Part shown: positions 9,309 through 19,110 of the stretch, in pieces
Numbering within the stretch: position 1 is the stretch's first letter
Layout of the letters: every line of letters starts with the position of its first letter
Source of the DNA: Anaeramoeba ignava
Lineage: Eukaryota > Metamonada > Anaeramoebidae
Assembly (NCBI GenBank): GCA_028826165.1
Contig: JAPDFW010000137.1
Location: forward strand, 1-30,000
Length of the DNA stretch: 30,000 nt
Direction: 5' to 3'
Position numbers and translations under genes: made by a program
The notes under the pieces: model-generated
Seen by the model: only the letters and a program-made list of their open reading frames with translations
What the model was told of the DNA's origin: nothing
Databases searched by the model: none

Positions 9309-12300
9309 TTAAAGAGCTTCCCATTTTAAACTTTGAATAAATTCCAAAACAATTTTTTCTTTACTTCTTCCAAATAAAATTGATAAAACTGTTCTTAACC
9401 ATAATTTTGAATTTTCATCTAAAGTTGTTTGCTTTTCCATACAAAAATCAATCAAAACATTTTTTTGAGGAATTTGTAAATGAATTAAATCAATTAAATA
9501 TTGAGTATCTTTTTGGAATAATTCAATAATAACTTGTAAATCAAAAACTCGATTTTGTATTTTTTGAGCTGAAACACCATTTCCATTAGAAAAGAAGAAG
9601 CTTTTGAGTATTTCGATTGTGTAATGGAAAATCAAGGAATGTTCTTTTGGAAGGGATTTGATTTGTGTTTGGGGTTTGTGAAGGAAATAGCCTGTGTTTT
9701 GTGGTTCAAGAGAAAGAAAAGAATGAGGAATCATAACTTTTTTCAAGTTTTCAAAAGTGGAATTGAACAAAATCTCGAAAAATTGAAGATAAATATTTTG
9801 AGGGAGATTTGCGGAGTATATGTATGTTTGGTATTGGAGATATGTGTAAAGAGGTGCGATTAGTTTGCGTGCATAATGTTTGCGGATTTGGACATCTTTT
9901 TCGATGAAATTTCTTCGTCTTTTGGTTTTGGATTTGTTTTGGTTATATTCTGAACTACGTAGATGAACAGAGATCATGTGTTCGAAGAGTGTGAGAATTT
10001 CTGGATCGATTGATTCGACGATAAATTCGATGAGAGTTGTTATTTTGAGGTTTGTGTCATCCTCGGTGTTTGAGTAAAGAGAGTTGAAATTTAAAGGAGA
10101 TTTGATGTTTTGAAGATTATTTTCATTTGTTTCATTTTTTTTCAATAAGGATTTAATATCGAGTTTTAGGAGTTGGAATTTATCGATAATTTTGTTGAGG
10201 ATTGAGATTAGAGAACAGAAATAGCTTGTTATTGTGTAGAATTTTGTGCGTTCGCGTTGGGATTCTTCTGTGATTGTGATAGAATTTACTGAGTCTGACA
10301 TTATTGGAAATAGGTTGAGAATCATGCACATGCTTTGGAAGGAGTTTTCTTGTTTGATACCGCTAGAAATCTCTTCGAAATGGAATGATTCGTAAATCTT
10401 TGCGATTAGGAATTTTGTAATTTTATCAATCATTTTAGAGAAACGAACAATAATTTTGTGGTAGTTGTTATCATTCCAGTCGAGTTTACTGAGAAATTCG
10501 AGTTCTATTTGGTATGTTTTGAATAGATCAAATATCAGCATATTTCCTTGAGATGCAAAAAACTGGCGATCGTTAGCATTATTAAGAAGTGTATTTTCAA
10601 TCCAGCGTTCTTTTTCTTGGCGGAGATATTCCAGCCATGCTTTTAAGATGGGAAGAAATATTCTGGAAACTGGGAATAATTCCAAAGAACGGATATCTAA
10701 GTTGCTCAAAATGCTGTTGAATTTTGTTAATTTTTTGGAAAGCAAAAAGTTATTAATTTTGTACGAGTTGTCGCTAATCATCAATTTGAAAATATCTGTG
10801 AAAAGTATTTTTGTGTATTGAAGAACTGTTATTTCCAGCAAAGGGAAATGTTTTGGGAAGCTTTGTGAAAATAAGTATTCGTTGATATCAGTGATTTGTT
10901 GTTGAACAAGATCGACAACAGTGAGCATTTTGATTTTATCTTTTTCAGTTTCAAGAAGATGGAAAAATTCTGAAAGTTCTTCTGTTTCTTGTTTCGGTTC
11001 AAAGACTTCCATGATTCGCGGTTTTGCGATTCCGTTGTGGTGTTGTGGTTCAAGAAACAAGCCTTCGACTGCGGTTTTGAGTTCTTCGATGTATGTGTCA
11101 AGAGTTTCCAATGCAAGAGGATTGAAAATATTGAAATAATTCTCATAAATTCCTGAGATGATAAGAATGGAAAGAAGTATTTCTGTTTGTGAAGCGCGTT
11201 GTTGGATCTCTGTGAGATATACATTTGTTGTGGATGTTAGTCCGAGTTCCTCTCTCTTTTCGTAATACAAGTCAAAACTAATCTCGAAATTGGGGATTTG
11301 AGAGATATTGATTAAAGTGGAGAAAATATTTATGCAATGATGCAAACAACCAGAAGGTTTGTTTTGAGGGAAAATTAGTGAGAATTGTTGGATATTGAGA
11401 GCCACGAGGTCAAGCAAGCGTTGGAAGATTTGTCGAAGGAGAATATTTTCTTTTCTTGTAAATGCGCCAAATTGTGAATTATCTCTTAATTGTTGTTCTA
11501 TTTTGGTTAATAGAAAATCCACACTAAATAAAATTCTTCTGTCTTCTTCCAAATTTCTTGTTAAAATATCCAGTAATGTTACGCGTAAATAGTTTTCATT
11601 TAGTCCGAATCTTAAGACGAATTCTGTAATAAGATCTGCAAAAACAGGAGAAACAAGAATCGATAGAATATGCCATGTGTTAATTCCAGATTTTTGGGAA
11701 ATATTTTGGCTATCAATATCATTAATTTCATTAATTCCAAAATTTTCCAAATTTTCTTCTTCTTCTTTACGACGAGAAAGAACACCAAAAGGAGAACATA
11801 AGGCTTTCTCTATGATATCAATAAGTATATTGTGGAAATCCAACAAACTTGTTGTTGTTTGTTTTGTGCTAATTCCTTTTGATGGTGAAATGTAAATTTG
11901 CTTTAAAATATCTGGATCAGGTTCTTTTTCTTCTATAAAATGTTCCATGCTGATCTTGGCTTTTCCTGACACTTGGTCTGTTGATTTCGATTTTTTCAAT
12001 GTGATCCAAGCTACTTTCCTTGTGTTTATGTTCAAAGATCCTGTGTCGATATCAATTTTGCCAAGTGGAATATATTTTTCTGAGTTATTTTTGGCTTCCC
12101 AAAGAGATATTGTTATTGGTGAATTTTTTTGGCTTAATACAAATGTGAAAACTTGGGCGTTAGGCCATTTGATTTTCTTTTCTATTGGGATTGCTGTTGT
12201 TTTTCCACGTAAATTTTCATAATCAAATTTAGCGAAAATTTTAGATTGTGGGTTATTTGCTTTGATTCCTTGGATAGCAAGAAGAGATACGCTTATTTTA

Positions 12301-13771
12301 TTAGCTGTAGGTTTTTTGAATTTCATTTCAGTTTGTAAATAATTTGATAGTTGGATTTGTTTGTGTTTTGAGTGTTGGATTTGTTGTTGTATTTCTTCTG
12401 TGGAACGAATAATTTTTTTGAGTTGGAATTTTTCTGATTCCATCCAATTATTATAATGGGTTTCATTTTCGAAATTATGTTTTGAATATAAGGAATGGTT
12501 TGAAATTTTTGAGAGTCTTTCTTCGAGAAATTCTATTGTATTCTTTTTTTAATCAAAATAATAAAAATAATTAAAATAAATCAAAATAAATTAAAATAAA
12601 AAATAAATATACTATTGGATAATTCCAATTTTCTAAATTTTTAAGGATTGTAGCTTGAATAGAATCAGGAATTCCAAAACATTTTTGAAGAAAATTTAAA
12701 TTTTCTTTAATATGTCTAAATATTTCTTCAGCTTTAATTTCTTCATCATTATTTAAAATCTTTTTTTTTTTTTTTATGAATTTTAATTTTATAAATGAAT
12801 TTTAATTTTATAAATGAATTTTAATTAAATTTTACTTGTGAAAATTCTTGTGAACATTCAGTAAAAGCATTATCATTGGATTTATATTTACGTTTCTTTT
12901 TGAGTGTATTCAAAATATTTTCAAAAGAATCAGAAAGATATTGAATTACAAGTTCATCTTCTTTGTTTAAAATGGTTGAAAATATTTTTTTCATTTCTCG
13001 AAGAGATTTTAGATAAAGTTGATTAAAAATTGTTTTTTCTCCTTTTTTAATTTTAGCTTCAAGAAGACCAATTTTTTCCATTGTAAGAGAAACAATTTTT
13101 TTTAATTTTGGACGAGTAATCCTGTTTCCTTTTATTTTTTAAATAAATTTTTTAAATAAATTTTTAAATGAATTTTTAAATAAATAAATTTATTAAAAAA
13201 CAAACTTTGAAATCCAAATTGAATAATTTCGGAAACAACTTCATAATATTTAACAGAATCATATTTCCTTTTTAAAGGAAACAAAACGCATTTTAGAAGT
13301 TGTTCATAATCTGTTATTGATTCTTGATTTAATTCACTAAAAAATTGTTTTTTAAATTGAAGTTCTGATTTTGATTGAGAAGATAATATTCTTTCATGAA
13401 GTTGTTGAATTGTAATATATTTAGTTGGTTTTTGAATGAATTGAGCAATTAAAGGATTTGTTTTTTTTTGAGCAATTCTAGTTGAAATAATCTGATGAAA
13501 ATAAAAATATTTTAATTTTATTCAAATTTTTATTCAAATTTTTATTCAAATTTTATATTTATTTATATTTATTTACAGCTTTAATACAATCTATAATTGA
13601 TTCATGTTTATAAACTTCTAAATATTCTTGAACTGTTTTTCTTGCATCACTTATCATTTTTTGTTGTTTTTCTCTAAAAAATTGATAAGGTTTATTTGAT
13701 TTTCCAAGTAATTTGAAATGACTTGATTCATTCCATTGTATTCCCATTAATTCAAAAAAGGAATCTGACAT
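9309..13771 (-). CDS. Munc13-like protein with C2 and MUN domains
   Basis: Five exons on the minus strand: 13771-13577, 13491-13206, 13128-12836, 12759-12613 and 12542-9309, with introns of 70-85 nt. Phases agree at every join, giving 1384 aa. Residues 1 to about 385 are helical and unrecognised. About 389-508 is a C2 domain (SVSLLAIQGIKA ... ITISLWEA). The rest matches the MUN layout. An MHD1-like part lies at about 915-1020 (LELFPVSRIFLPILKAWLEY ... FDLFKTYQIEL ... KIIVRFSKMIDK). An MHD2-like part lies at about 1200-1330 (FFEILFNSTFENLKKVMIP ... YTIEILKSFFFSNGNGV ... DLQVIIELFQKDT). Munc13 proteins prime vesicles by opening syntaxin for SNARE assembly; plant relatives act in membrane traffic. 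The C2 lacks the usual clustered loop aspartates, so Ca2+ binding looks unlikely. No C2 follows the MUN, unlike animal Munc13. Start is the first ATG after the upstream T-rich element. Confidence 0.75.
12776..12826 (-). repeat. 19-bp tandem repeat inside a short intron
   Basis: About 2.7 copies of a 19-bp unit (ATGAATTTTAATTTTATAA on the + strand) fill most of the 76-nt intron between the third and fourth exons of the C2-MUN gene. The copies are identical, so this is a recent expansion within an otherwise compact intron. Confidence 0.85.
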
Positions 13772-13789
13772 TTTAAATTTTTTTTTTTT

Positions 13790-13832
13790 GAAATGAAAAA
13801 TGAAAAATGAAAAATGAAAAAAATGAAAAAAA
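13790..13832 (-). promoter_or_regulatory. repeated T-run/CA/T-run element upstream of C2-MUN gene
   Basis: On the coding strand, TTTTTCA is repeated about five times with 7- to 8-base spacing, ending about 20 bases before the start codon at 13771. It matches the element seen before the other genes and is the most expanded version. Transcription-start function is inferred. Confidence 0.4.
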
Positions 13833-13918
13833 TTTATTTATTGATTTTTTTCTTAATTTAATTTAAAATTCCGATTTATCTTTTTTTAAAATTAAAATAA
13901 AATTAAATTAAATTAAAA

Positions 13919-14683
13919 TTAAATTTTGTTCTCATTATTTTGTTGATTTGAATTTTCTTCTTCTTTTTGTTCATTTGAATTTTGTTTTAAATTCTGTTCT
14001 TTTTGATTTGAATTTTGTTCATTTAAATTCTGTTCTTTTTGTTCATTTAAATTCTGTTCTAAATTTTGTTTTGAATTTTGATTTAAATTTTGATTTAAAT
14101 TCTGTTCTAAATTTTGTTTGTTTTTTTGTTTTGAATTTTGTTTAAAAATTCCAAATTCAATTAAATCAAAATATTCATCACCATGTAAAGCATGTTTCTT
14201 TCTAAATCCCTCTCTAACCATACCAACTTTTTCAAGAACACGAGCAGAAGCATTATTATGGGAATAAACTTTGCCATGAACTTTATTTACATCCAAATGA
14301 TTAAAAGCGAAATCGATCAAAGCTTTAGCAGCTTCAGTAGCATAACCATTTCCCCAATAAGGAGAGCCAATCCAGTAACCAATTTCTGCCATTTTATTTT
14401 CAGGTTCGAAAATTAGCCCAATTATTCCGATTAGTTCGGTTTCCAAAATGATTGCGAAATTTAGCTCATTGAGATGATTGTTGGTGTAGTTTATAAAAAT
14501 AGTTGCATGATTTTCTGTGTATGGATAAGGAATTTTTGCTGCAAAATCTGATATTCTTTTGTCTTGAAGCAATTCAGTTATTCTACTAACATCTGTTTCT
14601 TTAAGTGGACGTAATTCAAGTCTTTTTGTTTGGATTTTTATTTCTTTTTCTTTAATTGAAGAAAATTGATTAGGATAATTCAT
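13919..14683 (-). CDS. GNAT acetyltransferase, RimJ/RimL type
   Basis: A single-exon gene of 254 aa. Residues about 18-180 form a complete GNAT fold of the Acetyltransf_3 kind: the opening TKRLELRPLKETDVSRI, the β-strand segment before motif A (AEIGYWIG), the acetyl-CoA pyrophosphate loop YWGNGYATEA at about 109-118, and the NNASARVLEKVGMVREG segment near 143-159. It would transfer acetyl from acetyl-CoA to an amine, in this family often a protein N-terminus. After about residue 181 comes a 70-residue Gln/Asn/Glu/Lys tail of QNLNQN and NSNQKEQ units, typical of host low-complexity expansion. Lack of introns and the bacterial-type domain fit an old transfer from bacteria, but that is inference. 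The substrate cannot be told from sequence. The gene is divergent from the Kelch-BTB-SAM gene, with 77 bp between the two start codons. Confidence 0.9.
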   Translation of the reverse strand: MNYPNQFSSIKEKEIKIQTKRLELRPLKETDVSRITELLQDKRISDFAAKIPYPYTENHATIFINYTNNHLNELNFAIILETELIGIIGLIFEPENKMAEIGYWIGSPYWGNGYATEAAKALIDFAFNHLDVNKVHGKVYSHNNASARVLEKVGMVREGFRKKHALHGDEYFDLIEFGIFKQNSKQKNKQNLEQNLNQNLNQNSKQNLEQNLNEQKEQNLNEQNSNQKEQNLKQNSNEQKEEENSNQQNNENKI

Positions 14684-14760
14684 AAAAAAAATGAAAAAAA
14701 AATAATTAAAAAATTAAAAAATTTTTTTTCATTTTTTTCTTTTTCATTTTTTTCTTAATT
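14684..14760. promoter_or_regulatory. 77-bp divergent promoter region
   Basis: This is the whole interval between two divergent start codons (14683 minus and 14761 plus). Reading outward each way there is a T-run/CA/T-run element. On the minus strand it sits at about 14684-14702, the CA only about 8 bases from ATG. On the plus strand there are two at about 14721-14754. The centre is AT only. If both genes are transcribed from here, 5' untranslated regions must be extremely short. Confidence 0.5.
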
Positions 14761-17432
14761 ATGTTGAAATTTAATGAAATAAAACCAATTAATCAACCTC
14801 CAACTCCAAGATCATATATGTATTCAATTCTTTATGAAAATCAATTATATACATTTGGAGGATATAATAAATCTTTACCTGAAATTTATTTCAATGATTT
14901 ACATAAATTTGATCTTGGTAAATTTTAATTTATAAAAAAATTTAATTTATAAAAAAATTTTCAAATTTTTTCGTTTTTTATTTTTAGATAAGCATGAATG
15001 GCAATTAATTGAAACATCTGATGAAGATAAACCATCACCTCGTTGTGGACATAGAGCAGTTCTTTTCCATAATAAAATGATTATATTTGGAGGTTATGAT
15101 AATTCTTGGTTTAATACTTTTTATGAGTTAATTCAAATTCAAATTCAAATTCAAATTTTCAAAAATGAAGAAATAATAAAATTATTTATTCCTTTTTCAA
15201 TATCCAAATTTTAACAGATTTAATATCAAAAAAAAAGCATGGAAGAAAATTAAGCTTGATTTTACTAGTTTTGTTATTGATCCAAGAGTTTATCATTGTT
15301 CTGTTTGTATTCGAGATAAAATGTTTATATTTGGAGGAGCAAAAAGTACAACTGATTTTAATGATCTTTTTGAACTTGATTTAAGAAGCAATAGTTTAAA
15401 GTTAATTAAATCCAAAACACCACCACCATCTCCAAGAAGTTATCATTCTGCTGTTGCAGTAATTTCTATTTTATATTAAAATTATTTATAAAATTATTAA
15501 TAAAATTATTATAAAATTATTTATAAAATTATTTATAAAATTATTTATAAAATTATTATTAAATTATTTATAAAATTATTAATAAAATTATTATTAAATT
15601 TATTATTAAATTATTTATTAAATTATTTATAAAATTATATATAAAATTATTAATAAATTGATTATTAAAATTATTATTAAATTTATTATAAAATTATTAT
15701 TAAAATTATTATTAAATTTATTATAAAATTATTAATAAAATTATTAATAAAATTATTATTAAAATTATTATTAAAATTATTTATAAAATTATTATTAAAA
15801 TTATTATTAAAATTATTATTAAAATTATTATTAAATTTATTATTAAAATTATTTATTAAATTATTATTAAAATTATTATTAAAATTATTAAATTTATTAT
15901 TAAAATTATTATTAAAATTATTATTATATTTATTATTAAAATTATTATTAAAATTATTATTATATTTATTATTATATTTATTATTAAATTTATTATTAAA
16001 ATTATTGATAGTTTGGAAATAAAATGTATGTTTATGGTGGTCGTGATCATCAAGATATCTCTTTAAATGAATTATATTCTTATGATATTATTGAAAATGA
16101 ATGGTCTTCTCCGTTATACACAACTGGTGATGTTCCATTAGGAAGAGATCATCATTCAGCAAGTGTGTATCATACATACATGTATATTTTTGGAGGAAAT
16201 ACAAACGCTGATAGATTTGTTTCAACTCTTTTTAGACTTAATTTAAGTAAACACAAAAAAATAAAAATAAAAATAAAAAGAAAAAAATTCATATAATATA
16301 TTCTTCTTTAGTAACTTTGGAATGGCAGAAAATTATTACTTCTAATCCACCAATAGAGCGTTGGGCACATAATGCGATTGTTTATAACCATAATCTTTAT
16401 ATTTGGGGAGGAGATCTTCTTGTTGGTGAAACAACATATTTCAATGATATTCATTCAATTCCAATTCACACAAACACGCTTTTAATTGATTTAGAAAAGA
16501 TGTTTCAACAAGAACTTTTTGCAAATATCGAAGTTATGACAAAAGACGGCAAATTATTTAAAATTCATGAATGTATTATCAAAGCGCGAGTGCCTCAATT
16601 AACAAAAACATTGATTTCAGTGATAAATGAATTTGAATCAAAAATTGTTGAAATCATACTCCATTATATTTACACAGGATTACTGAACAGAATCAATGAA
16701 ATCATGAACCATGAAAAAACCGTGCAGAAAGTTCTCTTATTAGCAACAGAATTGAAACTGAATAATCTTATCAAGTTTATCCAGAAAAGTGAGTTTGATA
16801 TTGGCGAGCATAATGCAAATATGCAAATGCTCATAACCGATACATCCACTTTTGATGTTCAAATCAAAATTCCAAAAAAATCGGATGATCATGTTCAACG
16901 TCTTTACTCAAGTTATTCTGTTCAAGAAGATGAAAAATTCTGGATTTTCAATGCTCATAAATGCATTCTGACGGCTCGTAGTAAGTTTTATGCAGATCTC
17001 TTTCAAAAAAATGCGAGTCAATCTGAGTTTGTTGATGAACAAACAGATTTTTTCACTTTCAAGAATCTTTTGGATTTTTTTTATTTGGGAAATTTGGATA
17101 ATATTGTTGATTATGGTGTTGCTCGTAATCTAAATAATTTAGATCGAGTTTATCAATACACTTACAATCCTTTTGTTCAGCATATGGATTTTTTGATTCA
17201 GAAATTAAAACGGAAGTCTATTAAATCTTGGAATCAAATTGATGTTTCAAATTGGCTTCGTTCTTTGGGGAAAGATAGTCTTGTTCCAATTTTTGAATTT
17301 CATGAAATTGTTGGTGAACATTTACCGCTTTTGACTTCTGAAGTTTTACAACAAGAACTTGAAGTTCGTTCTCTTCAGGATGCAGTTTTAATTATTCAAG
17401 AAATTTTGAAGTATTCTGAAGATGATTTATAA
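14761..17432 (+). CDS. Kelch-BTB-BTB-SAM protein
   Basis: Five exons: 14761-14917, 14988-15126, 15218-15458, 16012-16246 and 16312-17432. Phases agree at each join, giving 630 aa. Residues 1 to about 292 are Kelch repeats, each with a hydrophobic stretch and double glycine (LYTFGGY, MIIFGGY, MFIFGGA, MYVYGGR, MYIFGGN, LYIWGGD), consistent with a six-bladed propeller. A first BTB lies at about 324-414 (LFANIEVMTKDGKLFKIHEC, ILHYIYTG). A second lies at about 435-534 (FDVQIKI, FNAHKCILTARSKFYADLF, LLDFFYLGNL). The C-terminal 562-625 is a SAM domain (WNQIDVSNWLRSLGKDSLVP, then LTSEVLQQELEVRSLQDAVL). Kelch followed by two BTBs recalls LZTR1, a Cullin-3 adaptor. The added SAM would allow oligomerisation or partner binding. 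The second and first introns are ordinary; the third is 553 nt of satellite. The second donor is GTTAAT. Confidence 0.88.
15479..16005 (+). repeat. ATTATTAAA satellite in third Kelch intron
   Basis: Nearly all of intron 3 (15459-16011) consists of ATTATTAAA, ATTTATTAAA and ATTTATAAA units of 9 to 12 bases. The acceptor is TGATAG before TTTGGAAAT. The same repeat family reappears downstream of the gene at 17540-18870. Confidence 0.9.
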
Positions 17433-18880
17433 AACAAATTTATAAACAGATTTATCAAAGAATTTATAAAAGAATTTATCAAACAAATTTATCAAAGAAT
17501 TTATAAAAGAATTTATCAAAAAATTTATTAAAAAATTTATTAAAGAATTTATTAATTTATTATTAAATTTATTATTAAATTTATTATTAAATTTATTATT
17601 AAATTTATTATTAAATTTATTATTAAATTTATTATTAAATCTATTATTAAATTTATTATTAAATTTATTATTAAATCTATTATTAAATTTATTATTAAAT
17701 TTATTATTAAATCTATTAATAAAATTATTATTAAAATTATTATTAAATTTATTATTAAAATTATTTATTAAATTTATTATTAAAATTATTATTAAAATTA
17801 TTTAAATTATTATTAAAATTATTATTAAATTTATTATTAAAATTATTATTAAAATTATTATTAAATTTATTATTAAAATTATTATTAAAATTGATTATTA
17901 AAATTGATTATTAAAATTTATTATTAAAAATTATTATTAAAATTGATTATTAAATTGATTATTAAAAAATTTATTATTAAAATTATTATTAAATTTATTA
18001 TTAAATTTATTATTAAATTTATTATTAAAATTATTATTAAATTTATTATTAATTTATTATTAAAATTATTATTAATTTATTATTAAATTTATTATTAAAA
18101 TTATTATTAAAATTATTATTAAATTTATTATTAAATTTATTAATTTATTATTAAAATTATTATTAAAAATTATTATTAAATTTATTATTAAATTTATTAT
18201 TAAATTTATTAATTTATTATTAAAATTATTATTATTAAAAATTATTATTAAATTTATTATTAAATTGATTATTAAAATTATTATTAAAATTATTATTAAA
18301 ATTATTTTTAAAATTATTATTAAATTTATTATTAAATTTATTATTAAATTTATTATTAAATTTATTATTAAATTTATTATTAAAAATTATTATTTAATTT
18401 TATAAAACAAATTTATTAAAGAATTTATAAAAGAATTTATAAAAGAATTTATCAAACATTTATCAAAGAATTTATAAAAGAATTTATCAAAAATTTATCA
18501 AAAATTTATTAATTTATAAAAAGAATTTATCAAAAATTTATTATTAAATTTATTAAATTAAATTTATTAAATTTATTATTAAATTTATTATTAAATTTAT
18601 TATTAAACAGATTTATAAAAGAATTTATCAAAAATTTATTATTAAAATTATTAATAAAAATTATTAATAAAATTATTATTAAATTTATCATTAAATTTAT
18701 TATCAAAAATTATTATTAAATTTATTATTAAATTTATTATTAAATTTATTATTAAAATTATTATTAAATTTATTATTAAATTTATTATTAAATTTATTAT
18801 TAAATTTATTATTAAAATTATTATTAAAATTATTATTAAATTTAATATTAAAATTATTAAATTGATTATTTTAATAAAGA
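17433..18880. repeat. ATTATTAAATTT satellite with flanking direct repeats
   Basis: The 3' flank of the Kelch gene is satellite DNA of 9-base and 12-base units (ATTATTAAA, ATTTATTATTAA). Two stretches of different sequence bracket most of it, at about 17433-17530 and 18405-18540. Both are built from AAGAATTTATAAAAG and AATTTATCAAA words and both open with TTATAAAACAAATTTAT. The first begins at the gene's stop codon, so the second looks like a copy of the gene's 3' flank. No gene is visible. Confidence 0.8.
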
Positions 18881-19043
18881 TCACAATTAATTTTTAATTT
18901 GAATTTTCTTTTCTCAAATTTAAAATCCAAATTAAATTTAAAAACAAATTTAAAATCAAAATTAAATTTAAAAGCAAATTTAAAATCAAAAAATTTTTTT
19001 TTCTTCTTTTTTTTTAAATTAAAAAAATAATTTTTATTTTTTA

Positions 19044-19062
19044 TTTTTTTTTTTTCATTTTC
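19044..19062 (+). promoter_or_regulatory. T-run/CA/T-run element upstream of RGS-DUF547 gene
   Basis: A run of about eleven T, then CATTTTCC, ends about 50 bases before the first ATG (19111). It matches the element before the other genes here. The sequence between it and the ATG is pyrimidine-rich (CTTCTTTCTTTTTTG). Confidence 0.4.
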
Positions 19063-19110
19063 CTTCTTTCTTTTTTGTTTTATTTTCTCATTTCAAGAAA
19101 CAAAAAAATA

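Noticed and set aside
9624-12222. Several plus-strand frames and one minus-strand frame of 65-131 codons
   Set aside because: All are shadows of the long C2-MUN exon, whose reading frame is supported by domain similarity and phase-consistent introns.
13500-13575. Read-through of the first C2-MUN exon to its own stop as a 70-aa protein
   Set aside because: GTAAAT at the end of a phase-0 codon and a phase-matched next exon make a spliced gene far more likely.
19075-19110. Upstream in-frame extension of the RGS-DUF547 protein
   Set aside because: It would start at a TTG; the first ATG is at 19111, so no extension is called.
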